A stretch of DNA of 64,000 nt from Limonium bicolor (Eukaryota; Streptophyta; Magnoliopsida; Caryophyllales; Plumbaginaceae), in the NCBI GenBank assembly GCA_023374045.1, contig CM041776.1, forward strand, positions 319,511,925 to 319,575,924. The letters are read 5' to 3'. Below, piece by piece: positions 22,620-34,209 of the stretch (position 1 is the first letter of the stretch; every line of letters begins with the position of its first letter). Position numbers and translations under genes: made by a program. The notes beneath the pieces are model-generated. The model did no database searches. It was given only the letters and a program-made list of their open reading frames with translations, and was not told where the DNA came from.

Positions 22620-23830
22620 ATCTTTGGAGGCGGCAAGACCAGAAAGACCGCTGCAAGGATTTGTCAATCCTTTATATGGCATGGACAATATCTCCTTGGA
22701 GGGACATGACACCCAATTTGGACACGAGGGCGGTGCTTCCCGGGAGCCAGTTAGCTGCAGAAGTTCAGAGGGCTCTGAGGCGTATTTGAGCGCATGGAAA
22801 AGGCCGGTAACCTGCTGGTTTTGACTATCTCTCCATGGATCCTATCCAGACGTTGAGCTACCTGCGAAGCTGAAGCTCCCCACCTTGGCTCTCTACAAAG
22901 GCTCGACCGATCCCCAAATTCATTTGGTGATGTTTGAGCGGAGATGTCTATTCTACAGCTCAATGATATGCAGAAGGCCAAGGTCTTTTGCCGATACCTA
23001 GATGAGATCCCTCAACGGTGGTACCTAACTCAGAGAAATGAACACCAAGACATATGAGGAGATATGTGAAGCTTTCCTGACTCACTTTGAGTAGCTAAAA
23101 ATTTGGAGATCACCCGGTCTGACCTCGCCAGCACGCGCCAAACGGGAAGTGAGTCCATGCCCGACTTTATAAAGCGGTGGGAGGAGGAAGGCGGTAGCAT
23201 GCCTACAAGGATGGATGAGCAGGAACAAATTCGCATGATTGTTGAGAAACATGCAAAAGAAGTACAATGATGAATTAAAGTATATGTACTTTCCAAGCTT
23301 TGATATGCTCATGGGCCAGGTAGGAGTTCTGGAGGAGAAGATCCACAAGGGAGACCTAAAGCTTGGATATCCTCGAGGATCCGGGAGTAATTCAAAGTTC
23401 CCAAAATCTGAACCAGACAAGCTTCATACTCAAGCGCAGCTTACGCCACAGAGCGCACCGCAAAGGTACATGGGACAGTACGAGGTGAATGCAGTCCAGC
23501 CACCAAGGGAACAAGGGAGGAGCTATCGAGCAGTACCACCTCCAAGACCGGATTTCAGTCAACGAGAATTCATAGATATCGGTCGGCCCTTGAGTCATGC
23601 TCTGAAAGCTCCAAGAGCAGAACATCTTACAGCCTCTTTCTGCCCCGACCAGGAGTCACCCGTTTGGGCAGGAGTCCAAATCATTTCTGCCTCTACCATC
23701 AGTTACCAGGTCACGATACCGATCATTGCAGGGCCCTACAACATAAGATCCAAGACCTGATTGACCAGGGACTTCAGTTCTCAGAGCGCGGGAATATCTT
23801 TGGAATCCTATGCCGGAACATCACTAGGAG
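22620..23830 (+). pseudogene. Tat-type gag polyprotein, frameshifted
   Basis: Structural protein that would package the element RNA. Gag-core blocks appear in several frames: LPAKLKLPTLALYKGSTDP (22860-22916), NDMQKAKVFCRYLDEIPQRW, MNTKTYEEICEAFLTHFE (23039-23092), ITRSDLASTRQTGSESMPDF and IKRWEEEGG. Near the C-terminus is CLYHQLPGHDTDHCRALQHK (about 23687-23746), the His/Cys motif seen in Tat/Ogre gag, followed by IQDLIDQGLQF. At least five frame changes and an in-frame stop near 23090 break it. No protease or pol follows; the next 3 kb is non-coding. Confidence 0.8.
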
Positions 23831-24035
23831 TCTTTGTTATTTTTCTTCTTCCTTTAGTTGTTTTGCGTAGCTTTTGTCTTTTTCCTTTGTTTTTCTTCTT
23901 TAGTTCTTTAGCTAGTTTAGTTTTTCCCCCATTTAGTTGGTGCTTGTGATGTCATTGTTACTTCTTTTGGTTATCAATAAAATTTCTTCTTTGTTCTTTT
24001 TTCTAATGTTTATACATTCGTTCATGTGCTAAAAA

Positions 24036-24061
24036 AAAGAAAAGGAAGAAAAAAAAAAGGG

Positions 24062-24095
<34 letters not shown>
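24036..24095 (+). repeat. A-rich tract followed by a CT dinucleotide repeat
   Basis: An A/G-rich run and then about 15 CT units (about 24064-24095). Confidence 0.9.
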
Positions 24096-24099
<4 letters not shown>

Positions 24100-25574
24100 G
24101 CATGTATGCAAACATACAAAAGGAAAAACCTTTGTTTTTTGTGAAACTCTTATACAAAATCACTTTCCCATCCAAGCATTCACCACCTCCATTACAGTCA
24201 CCACACAGCATCCATCATTTCCACCACTTCACCAAAGCTTAAACCAAGACCGCTGCCGCCGAAAGAACAAAAAAATCATTCAGCAATCACCCCTCACCAC
24301 TCACCACCATCGTTCACTATCACACATGCAATCACCCCCCATAAATAACTTGGGCATTCTAAGGTTTGTTAAGTAAACCCCACAACAATACTGGGGGCAA
24401 TCTGAGTTAAGGAACGATAACGTTTGTGCAAGCATGTCTCTGAGTGTATACTTCGCCAGAGTGTCTCGAGTGGTAAAACCAAGAGCGAAAGAGCGTGTCA
24501 TTTTTACACGACTCCAGAGAGGTCACATTCAAAGGTGAGGTAAACGGCATGACTCCAACCGAAGGAGACAATTTGTAAATTTACGCTTAAACCTATGAAA
24601 AGTAACAAAGAACGGATACACAACTATCAGGAATGACGAAGCACCTAGGTACAACACCACACAGCCAAAGCTTGTGAACCCTGACATTACACCTAGGCAC
24701 CCTCGCTGAGCTTTTTGTATACGTCCTCTTTTACAACACTACAAGCCCCACAAAATAAGCCAGCCAATGAGAACAACCGGCCTGGTGACCAAAGGAAGCA
24801 AGGAGCCGACTTCCGAATAGCAACTTCACAAGTCCAAAGAAGCAAAGCTGCTACCAGCATGACGGAGCGATCCGCAAATGGCCCCAAAAGTGGCACAGAT
24901 CCAAATGAGCTAACATCGAAAAAAGCTCTCAAAGTTCGAAACCGGGAAACACAAGAACCCCGAACGAAAAGAGATTCAAAGAAAGGCAAACCTGAAGAGC
25001 CTCGAAGCAATCCAAATCAGAAAAAGAGAGAAGTGCAACTCAAAAATCCAGAGTTCCAAGCTCATAGGCGAAGTCATCACGAATTAGCCAAACGACTTCA
25101 AGACAAAGAAAGAAAGCCCGGGAGAAGGTGCAAGTTGCAGCTTTGGTCACCCTTATATCCCCACATATCCTAAACATTCCTCCATCATCCATTTGTCTTT
25201 CATTACACCCATAGCCACGTTATAAGCTCAAAAGACTTCCGACCTAGTAGTTGTGTATCCAATCACGTGAAAGTAACAGGTTGAAAGTGTAAATCTAACA
25301 AATGTCAAATTCATGGTCGAGATGTCTTGACTAAAAGGTGGGCACGAGTGCAAACACACTTTGGAGTAGGATAGAAGGCGCCACATCAAAATAAACCCTG
25401 ACCTTGTGAGGTTGCGATTTGTTTTTGCGCAATTAATCAAAGAAAATACTGGGGGCAATCGATCGGAACGATCGATTGCCATGAAGTCCTGAAATTCAGA
25501 TTGCCTTAAGGGAGAATACTGGGGGCCAATGTTGTCCCAACAATTGCAACAATGACACCGATGGAGGCCCAAAA

Positions 25575-25745
25575 AACCCGAAACCCAAAGGTTTTAAACC
25601 CCTCTCATTCAAATATCCGCAGGCCCGTCCTAAGCCCTTCCTCCACATTCAAATATCCACAGGCTCGTCCTAAGCCCTTCATCCACTTTCAACATCCTCA
25701 GGCCCGTCATAAGCCCTACCATCTCCAGGTTTTCCTTAAGCCTTA
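25575..25745 (+). repeat. Tandem repeat, period about 46 bp
   Basis: Three degenerate units sharing ATTCAAATATCC, CAGGCCCGTCCTAAGCCCTT and a TCCAC tail. The AGGCCCGTC.TAAG core is shared with the 30-bp array that follows at 25790, so the two arrays probably derive from one ancestor motif. Confidence 0.75.
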
Positions 25746-25789
25746 ATCCTTCTACATTCATCGTACACCTAACACATCTTCACTTAGAA

Positions 25790-26285
25790 CCATCCTTAGG
25801 CTCGTCATAAGACCTAGATCTGTCCTTAGGCCCGTCATAAGACCTAGAACCATCTTTAGGCCCGTCATATGACCTAGAACCATCTTTAGGCGCGTCATAA
25901 GACCTAGATCCGTCCTTAGGCCCGTCATAAGACCTAGAACCATCTTTAGGCCCGTCATAAGACCTAGAACCATCTTTAGGCGCGTCATAAGACCTAGATC
26001 CATCTTAGGCCCGTCATAAGACCTAGAACCATCTTAGGCGCGTCATAAGACCTAGATCCATCCTTAGGCCCGTCATAAGACCTAGATCCATCTTTAGGCT
26101 CGTCATAAAACCTAGATCCATCTTTAGGCCCGTCATAAGACCTAGAACCATCCTTTAGGCTCGTCATAGGCCCTAGTTGCATTCCCTTAGGCTCGTAGTA
26201 AGACCTAGCATTACCCCTCTCATCAAACACATTGCATTCATCTCATTATATACGCTCGTCATAAGACCTAGTGCATTATCCAGGC
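25790..26285 (+). repeat. Minisatellite, 30-bp unit, about 14 copies
   Basis: The consensus unit is roughly TTAGGCCCGTCATAAGACC followed by TAGAACCATCT. Because 30 is a multiple of three, the minus strand stays open and gives an artefactual repetitive peptide. The last units (26160-26285) degrade. Confidence 0.92.
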
Positions 26286-26509
26286 ACGTCACAAGACCTG
26301 GCGACAGAAAGTTGGTGAGGTGATGGCAATAAATCCTCCTTTTGTGATGTCAACTTATTTTTGGGATCAATGAATGGTGGGCAAAGACAATAAGTCCCCA
26401 GGTTTTTACCAGGAGTTATCCCTGCACACCGGCTTGGGGGGCGATGGCAATAAGTCCACATTGGGTCCAGCCAGGAGCATTGGCACGGGTTTCGGTCCCC
26501 AGAAGCATC

Positions 26510-26580
26510 CGAGCATCATCAGCATCATCAGCATCATCAACATCATCCGCATCAGCATCATTAGCATCATTAGCATTTCG
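26510..26580 (+). repeat. ATC/GCATCA microsatellite
   Basis: Runs of AGCATCATC. They produce false open frames on both strands. Confidence 0.9.
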
Positions 26581-26611
26581 GCATTCTTGCATTTGCATAC
26601 CATCCAGTCTT

Positions 26612-26890
26612 CACATCTTAGGTAGTCAACGCATTAGAATCGCTTGACATTGCATCATTTCATTTATTACAGGTAGTCAACGCCTTTGAATCGCTTGACA
26701 TTGCATCATTTCATGTATATATAGGTAGTCGACGCCTTAGAACCGCTTGAAATTATTTCATTTTTGTCACCTAGGTAGTCAGTGCCTTAGAATAGCTTGA
26801 CACATTTTTCACCTATAGGTAGTCAGCGCCTTAGAATAGCTCGACAACGTTTTGCTGCATAGGCAGTCAGTGCCTCCGAATAGCTAGACG
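26612..26890 (+). repeat. Tandem repeat, period 43-53 bp, about 6 units
   Basis: Units begin GGTAGTCAACGCCTTAGAA and contain TCGCTTGACATTGCATCAT. Later units are shorter and diverged, beginning GGTAGTCAGTGCC or GGCAGTCAGTGCC. Confidence 0.85.
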
Positions 26891-27011
26891 AAGTCAACGC
26901 GGTTTTCGGACAACATGAAGGATTTTGTGGAATCCAAAATTTTGGGGCATCACTCAAGCATCAACCAGAATTTTCACATCCATTACAAAGTCTAGTTGAC
27001 GGGGGGCAATC

Positions 27012-28778
27012 TGTTATACCCAAAATTTTGACCCCCCCTGGATAGAGTCTACAAGGTTTTGGTGTTGTGAGACTTTCAATCATGTAATGGGGATTCCGGC
27101 TCGATCGGCGCATTCCAGGGCATGAGGAGCAGTTTCGTCATTGTCAGGGGCATTTTCGTATTTTTAAGGCTCCTAAGACCCTATAGGCTTTCTCTCTCCT
27201 CCGAAAGATGCCCAAATCAGCTTGAAATGCTTTGATTTTTAACCCATGATATACGATGACATTCTAGGCATAATGGCGTTGGAATTTTGATTTTTTGAAT
27301 TTCCAATAATTTCTAGCAATTTTTGATTGAATCTGACGAGAAATTGAATTTAAAAATATTCCAATATCCAAAAAATTCGATTCAACTTTAGAAAAATCAG
27401 AAATATATCCTTTACCCATGTATAAAATTTTATGGTCAAATTCCTTTTGGAAGCCCTTGAGCTAAAAACGTCGGTAAATCTCGGTTTTACCAGATTTTTC
27501 TATCTTTAAGGAAGCCTATATAAGGAACCTTATCCCATGATCAAATGAGAACCTCAAGAACCCTAGACTCTCAAAGAAGGCAGCCGTCTCTTTCTCTTCA
27601 CGTTTTGAACTCCAGAGCCACAATCAAACACCGAAATCTCACCAAAATCAACACCAAAACACATTTTTCAACTCCACAAACATCATCCATCATCAAACCC
27701 TCACCAAAACAGCTCCAAAACGTGAAGAACATCAAGAAAAACAAGGAATCAGAAGCTGGGTTCGAAGTTCTTCCGGATCCGCCATCAACGAGGCCTCCGA
27801 AGAATCCCGACGTGAAGAAGCACCACGAATCTGAAGGTAAAAACATGTTATAACTCTACTTTTCTAACTCCCCACAACCTCATTAACTCTATGTTAAATT
27901 TTGGGCTCAAACCACCCCTTTTCAGCTTCTGTATAGCTAATTACTTTTTCTTCTGCCTTGTTACTTGTTTATCACGTTTCGTACATAATTCGACTTCAAA
28001 CTGCGATCTTTCAGTTACTAACATATTGTACATCTTTCAGGCTACATGTGCATAAATTTTGAGCCGAAAACACCTTCGGGAACCACCATAAAACCCCCGT
28101 CCGTGGTTGTCCGGGATCTCGGACCTATGGTCCGGGACCACGGACGGGTTGTCCGTGACCACGGACACCACGGACGGCGGCGGGATTTTAAAATTTTAAA
28201 AAAATTAGGTTTTGCTAAAATATGTCCGGGCCTACGGACATCCTGTCCGTGGCCCCGGACTTTTCAATTTTTGTTTCCTGTTTAATTCGACTTTTATTTT
28301 CACATAGGTTACTATGGTCCGTGGTTACGGACTTAGGTCCGTGGCTACGGACAGAACAAAATTTGACCCAATTCTGCCTCCGAAACCCTAGTTTAGGTAA
28401 TTTCAACTTTCACTTTTATTTTCAGTCAAAAAATGCTAAAAACACAAAAAACATAAGCTCGCGCACTTAGGTTAAAACGACTCGTAATAAGCCGTAATTA
28501 AACTAAGTAGAGGAAAAATGACTTCTAGGGGTAATGAAAGTAATTGAACCCTAATTAAGTCGAATATCAAGCCCCCGAACCCGAACTCTCCTTTCCTAAT
28601 TTGGTCTAGGTAAAAATTAGGTGGCGACTCACAATAGGTTCCAGTGAGCTAGCTTAGGTTTTAATAATTATTGTTATATGACATAGTTATTAACCTTAGG
28701 TTATAAGTGGACCCAAAACCCGACTCGATCCCAATCAACTTAATCAACATAGGATAGGGTTTAAAATCGAGGCTCACA
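27012..28778 (+). repeat. 3' LTR of the TR-GAG element
   Basis: 1767 bases, preceded by the purine tract GGGGGG (27001-27006). It carries the same TATA box (27517), LTR ORF (27545-27853) and palindrome cluster (28100-28352) as the 5' LTR. Confidence 0.92.
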
Positions 28779-28917
28779 AACGCCCTTCGGCGGTCCAAGC
28801 AAAAATTAAATTACTATTCTTCACTGTACTATCTCGCACATTGTATCCCGAGGCTAATCTCGGTTTGTATTCGGTTTAATACTCTTAATCCCAGGGTACA
28901 CTAATATGGATTCTCCA

Positions 28918-29241
28918 TCAAATATCAACGTGTCTCCTAACTTCAAAATAATCTTTGTTTGCCTTATCCATCCTCTTCTGATCACCGTATAAAAACTCAG
29001 CGTCATCTCCTATGGAGAATGATATAGCTGGTATCCTAGGAACTCGTGTTCCATCTACCATTCTTACTTCACTATATAATCTAACATGTGGATCCCAATC
29101 CTTACTCATACACTTGATATATAATTTAAGTTTTGATTCACTCCTATAACCTGGAATATAAAATCCTCCAAGGCCTATCCCCAAAGTTCTACATTCATTT
29201 ACAATGGCTATTTGTTCATCTATAGTTAAGTAGGATATTCA
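28918..29241 (-). CDS. Unrecognised ORF fragment in the decayed host retroelement
   Basis: About 107 codons on the minus strand open from a stop near 29241 down to 28918, with a Met in the middle (29184). The sequence looks like real coding material: TIDEQIAIVNECRTLG, GGFYIPGYRSESKLKLYIK, RVPRIPAISFSIGDDAEF. It lies downstream (on the minus strand) of gag remains, so it may be part of the same retroelement or an insertion in it. I do not recognise the family and offer no function. Confidence 0.35.
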
Positions 29242-29469
29242 TGCCGGGTCAAAGTACTTGGCATTCTACCTTTCGGATATTTCCGACCTTAGCTCATAGG
29301 CTCAGGTGATCTCGGTCTCATAGGTATGGGAAAACAAATGTCGAGGCATCCTATTAGGTGAGAGGTTCCCTAAGTTAGGTCTCTCTAGATTTTATTTCAC
29401 ACAAAACACATACCAGTCTCATCGACTGAATAACGTAAAACACCCATTCATAGCATCATGCTTTGGTTT

Positions 29470-30382
29470 AAGTTCTAGGCTTACCGGTTTCGCGCTGAGC
29501 GCTAGTCTCAGCACCTGAAGTTCCCACTGAGTACAGGGTTGTTCCCACTTGGAACTGACTCCTTCCCCTTCTGACTCCCGGATGAGGATGGTTGTCCTCC
29601 CAGTCCTCTAGTATAGGTTTTAGTCTGCGGCGCTTGACCTCCTCTGGGTCCTCCAATCTCTATAGCTGGTGTCCTCTGCGACCCTCTAGAACCCTTATAA
29701 CTTTGGCTTGCTGGGTTGGAAAAGCATTCATACTCTCGATGGCCTCCTTTTTGCAATAGCGGCACTCCCACCATCCTGCCTGTGCAGTCTACTCTGGGTG
29801 ATCTTTCCCACAACGCTACAGTAGTAGTGGCGCGGTTTGGCTTATTGCTCCTAGGTGGTGCTGATCTCCATGGCTGTGCATCAATGGCTGGCCGGTCAGA
29901 CGAGGAACATGCTCCTTCGTCTTCTGACCATGGAAGTCCTTCCGCCCCTTCTTCCTATCAAAGAATCTCTTCCCCTTCTTGTAGTAACCGCCAGAGGTTG
30001 CTCCACCATCTTCCTTCAGTACTCTTTCTCTTCTTTCTCCTGCGCCTCTTCCCCTGAACTTTTGAGTCTTCACAGTGTCGGAGTAGTCGACTCCTGGCAA
30101 GTAGTCCAACAAACTGGTGAACCGCGCGTAGTACTGGTCAACTGTTTGACTCCCTTGGATTAAGGTCTCGATCTCCTGCCTTTTTCTCTATTTTAGGTGT
30201 TCGGGGTGGTACTTCTCCAGCAACACTTCTACAAACGCTGTCCATCAAAGTCCGGTGTAGCTCTACGGTGGCCCTCCACAGACCGCCACCAAATGTCAGC
30301 TGCGTGGGGGTCGGTTCCCCTGAATAAGTCGGTACTCTTGCATCTGCAACGCTCTTCAACCAGTTGGTTTCCCTGGGCTGCG
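29470..30382 (-). pseudogene. Gag remains of a minus-strand Ty3/gypsy element
   Basis: Read on the minus strand from the gap: a frame with EDARVPTYSGEP-like sequence, then gag-core text IQGSQTVDQYYARFTSLLDY (about 30155-30096), then a zinc-knuckle-like block CRYCKKG near 29765 with GHREYECFSNPA (29750-29715), then a Gly/Ser-rich tail to 29470. Frames change several times. The N-terminal part is lost in the run of N. Confidence 0.65.
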
Positions 30383-30882
30383 NNNNNNNNNNNNNNNNNN
30401 NNNNNNNNNNNNNNNNNNNNNNNNNNNNNNNNNNNNNNNNNNNNNNNNNNNNNNNNNNNNNNNNNNNNNNNNNNNNNNNNNNNNNNNNNNNNNNNNNNNN
30501 NNNNNNNNNNNNNNNNNNNNNNNNNNNNNNNNNNNNNNNNNNNNNNNNNNNNNNNNNNNNNNNNNNNNNNNNNNNNNNNNNNNNNNNNNNNNNNNNNNNN
30601 NNNNNNNNNNNNNNNNNNNNNNNNNNNNNNNNNNNNNNNNNNNNNNNNNNNNNNNNNNNNNNNNNNNNNNNNNNNNNNNNNNNNNNNNNNNNNNNNNNNN
30701 NNNNNNNNNNNNNNNNNNNNNNNNNNNNNNNNNNNNNNNNNNNNNNNNNNNNNNNNNNNNNNNNNNNNNNNNNNNNNNNNNNNNNNNNNNNNNNNNNNNN
30801 NNNNNNNNNNNNNNNNNNNNNNNNNNNNNNNNNNNNNNNNNNNNNNNNNNNNNNNNNNNNNNNNNNNNNNNNNNNNNNNNNN
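30383..30882. other. Assembly gap (500 N)
   Basis: Exactly 500 unknown bases, a conventional placeholder length. Gypsy gag is on the left and a decayed CACTA element on the right, so the true distance and junction are unknown. Open frames crossing it are artefacts. Confidence 0.99.
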
Positions 30883-32109
30883 TTGGAGAACTTTTTCCTA
30901 CGACAAGAATTATGAACTCAAATATAAAATTGTAATAAATGTCTTCTTTTACAACAAAAATAATGTTTAAACACACAAATTATGAATCGGAATCTACTAC
31001 TAACACAACAGCCGATAGGTGGTCCTTGTATTAATTATCAACATCATTCCAAAAGTGAAAGTTAACACACAATATATTACGGTCACAAATTAACTTACTC
31101 AAGTGTCTACTAAAATCTGGACTATTCTCACCAACAACACGACCATTCATATAAGCAACTGGAAGCTTGTTTTCTCTTTAAAGTCATGCAACTTTTTTAC
31201 ACAAATTTCTACCCGAGATTTCCAAATCTTTTGAGTAGAGTTATCTATTACATAATATAATGTCAAGTGAAAGAGATTAAATAAACGACTTAACAATAAT
31301 ACTTACTAAATATATAACTGATCAAATGCATACCTCCACAAGTAGGCTCGACAAGTGAAGATTGAGAAACATTTCAGAGGTAACATTATCATCTTGATCC
31401 ATTCCAGCAGTTTGTTCAATTGGATCCACAGAATTCTCACCTTGAATACCAACACTATCAGTTAGTATAGTAGGACGATAAATTCTTCTAATATAAAAAG
31501 ATGTTACTCTGTATGGACATTAGCTTTTGTGGCTGAGGATGATGCTAGGGTGTCATTTGCTTCACTAATAACATGAGTCTTTCCACCATTTCGAGAAGAC
31601 TACAATAAACTACCCAATTGAAGTCCACAGCTCCTCCCCATTACCCTGGTTGTATATACGTGGTTCTAGAAGTAATTGTTGCACTTGCATTTCTTTTTTT
31701 TTCACGTTGTTTCTTGTTGAGAACATTTTCCCTACAAAATGCAACCCTTAACCACAAATAGTACATACATGAAAGTGGTAGATGGATGGTATGTCACACA
31801 AATATTGAAAAAATTGTAAAGACACATAGTGTTCAATAACAAGCATAACAATGATGTTAAAACCAATTGAAAAGAGTTATAGCTTATTTCCAAAAAACAA
31901 AGTGATAAATCGAGGTAGATAAAATGATAAAAGACCAAGTATTTACAGTATAACAAATCATTCACGCATAGAGCCATCATAAACATCTTGAATCTCATAT
32001 ATGTCACTTAGATGATTCTCTAACACAATATGTCAACCCTTGTTATTGTGACCTTCCACATTAACACTTAGAAGCTTAAGTTGCCAAAATGAAAGACTAA
32101 GTAGTCTTC
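30883..32109 (-). mobile_element. Decayed 3' part of a minus-strand CACTA element
   Basis: AT-rich sequence with short interrupted frames on both strands and no clear domain. It continues directly downstream, on the minus strand, of the TNP2/DUF4216 remains at 32110-34030. No terminal inverted repeat is visible before the gap. Confidence 0.4.
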
Positions 32110-34030
32110 CAAAAACATGTGTAATCTACACTTGTAAACCCGTACTTATCCTCCTTCAGTCCCCTATCTATATCAAACCAATCACATAACAAGGCTAGAT
32201 GTCTATCACTCAATACTGCAACTCGATTTTTCAACTAATCAACCATATAATTTAGTAACCCACTACCATCATTACCTGCCACATTGTGATCTTGATCTTT
32301 CCACTTGGGATAGTGTACGAAATAGCTATCCATTAACCACATAGCCGTAAAAACTAGTCACACATCTTAATGGACCACGTGACAATAAAAGCAAGACTTA
32401 TGTCTTCTCACTTTTATCCGTCTCATATAAATTTGCAACCTAAATAACATTCATTTGTCAATACGTATATTTACCAATTCAAGTATCTAAATAAAGGTAA
32501 ATTAATATATAAAGAAATTGAATCATTCAAAAGCTTACTTTTGTTTTAACCATTCACTAAAATTTCTTTTCCATTCTCTATAAGACACTTGGTATGGGTT
32601 GTCCTTTTCGGATTCTTCATACTCCGTAGAATATGGAACATATATTGCATAAATTTTCCATGTATACTATAGATATTGTGGAAAAGTGAGAGTTCAAGGG
32701 TATTAGTCACTCAATAAATGGTTAGCTTCTTCATAATTATTAAAGACACATATAAGCTTGCTCTAATTCTTGTGCATCCAAGTCTCCATTTTTTACCACG
32801 TCCAGACCTCTCCCGTTATAAAAAAGGACCTAGATTGTCCGAGACATAGACATCGTCATCATAATTTCAATCAAGACGGTTGAACTTAGTCTTCGTGTTA
32901 TGCAAATATCTTGAGTAAAAATTCATGCATTCTTTTGCAATATACCCTTCTGCGATAGATCTCTCCGGACAAGCCATGTTGCGTATGTACGATTTCAAAG
33001 TGTACAAGTTTCTCTCCACCGGATAAATCCAATAAGAATGTATAGGCCCACATAGCATAGCCTTGTATGGTAAATGAACAGATAAATGTAGCATCACATC
33101 GAAAAAAGAGGGAGAACAGATCTTCTCCAACTAGCACAAGGTTATGGGATTTAAGCTTGAAGACCTTTTAAGTCCATCATAGTTTGTGGTGTATTGAACC
33201 CAAAGCCTTGGAAAATAAGAAAAACTCGAGAAGTGGTTCATATATATCCTCTGGAAGAAGGCACACAATGCAAGAGGAAGTAAATGATGCAAGAAAATGT
33301 GATGGTCCTAACACTTTAATCCTGAAATCTTATTATCTTTTATATTAACACACTGTGAAATATTTGAAGAGAATCCATCAGGAACCTTCAATTGCTTCGA
33401 GAGCCTACAAAATTATCGTCTCCCCTCGAGAGATAAAGTGAAATAGGCATCGGGTACCTCTGTCCACTGTCCATTTGTGATAGGATGCAAATACGCATAC
33501 TTCTAAATCAAGACGTGACTTATAGTTATCCTTCGTCTTATTGATCATATTTAAGATTGTTGCCGGTACACTATCACATACATTCTTCTCTATGTGCATC
33601 ACAACCAAGGTATGACGTATGAAATGGTCCTTCCAGTATGGAAGCCTAAAAATATACTCTTTTTTTTTTCGGTTATCTTCTCTCTTCTTATATAAGACCT
33701 TTGTTTTGAAAGCAGGATCCTTGCTTAAAACAATGCCATCAATATCTTGTACTTGAAGAAGAATTTGTTCACCAGTTATTGGTTTGGAGGCAAGCCCCTT
33801 TCTATAGGGCCATCAAATAAAAGATATTTGTTCCTCCATGGATGATTCATTTTCAAGGTACAGGCGGTGACCCATAAAACATTCTTTTCCACCATTAACT
33901 AGTCTCATAAAATGAGTTTATATATTACAAACAAGACATGCAAGCTTCTCTTTGGTGCTCCATCTGGACAATATCCCGTACACAGGAAAATCATTTATAA
34001 TTCCCTCAAACTTGCTCGAAAGTGGACTTG
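32110..34030 (-). pseudogene. Second TNP2-type CACTA transposase, heavily decayed
   Basis: On the minus strand, blocks occur in TNP2 order. INDFPVYGILSRWSTKEKLA with NGGKECFMGHRLYL lies at about 34005-33830. MHIEKNVCDSVPATILN begins the DUF4218 region (33598-33548), followed by KVPDGFSSNIS, FFDVMLHLSVHLPYKA (about 33105-33058), PVERNLYTLKSYIRNMACPE and AKECMNFYSRYL (to about 32890). Then LLCDWFDIDRGLKEDKYGFT (about 32205-32146) is a DUF4216 fragment. Stops and frameshifts are frequent. It is a different family from the 8880-19142 element, as its sequence is clearly divergent. Confidence 0.82.
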
Positions 34031-34209
34031 GTTTTGGATAAATAAGTTCTAGGATCATTGTGAATCTAAATACAGTATAACAGACTATTAAAGCTTTTAC
34101 CTATTAAAACAAAGGAGTGAGCAGAAGACGAAACAATACACAAATTCTGTATTAAATGAAGAGAAGTGCATACAAAATGATAAAGAAAAGAGAAGCTACC
34201 CTTATTCAC

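Larger units (their letters stand above)
19525..28778 (+). mobile_element. Tat-lineage LTR element with gag but no pol (TR-GAG type), 9.25 kb
   Basis: The left LTR (19525-21297) and right LTR (27012-28778) are near-identical, both starting TGTTATACCC and ending GGCTCACA. A primer site TGGCGACTCTGCTGGGGAC follows at 21301, and a polypurine run GACGGGGGGCAATC precedes the right LTR. The 5-bp flanks, AACAC (19520-19524) and AACGC (28779-28783), agree at four of five positions. The interior codes only for a decayed gag (about 22620-23830) followed by 3.2 kb of tandem repeats. No RT, RNase H or integrase motif is visible. Plant TR-GAG elements are a described non-autonomous class mobilised by related full elements. 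Confidence 0.9.

Noticed and set aside
25758..26230. Repetitive minus-strand frames (MTGLKMVLGL-like repeats)
   Set aside because: The 30-bp tandem repeat keeps all its frames open; not a gene.
26374..26647. Overlapping frames rich in Ile/Ser or Met/Leu/Asp
   Set aside because: Translations of the ATC microsatellite on both strands.
30197..30976. Three long open frames crossing 30383-30882
   Set aside because: They exist only because the run of N contains no stop codons.
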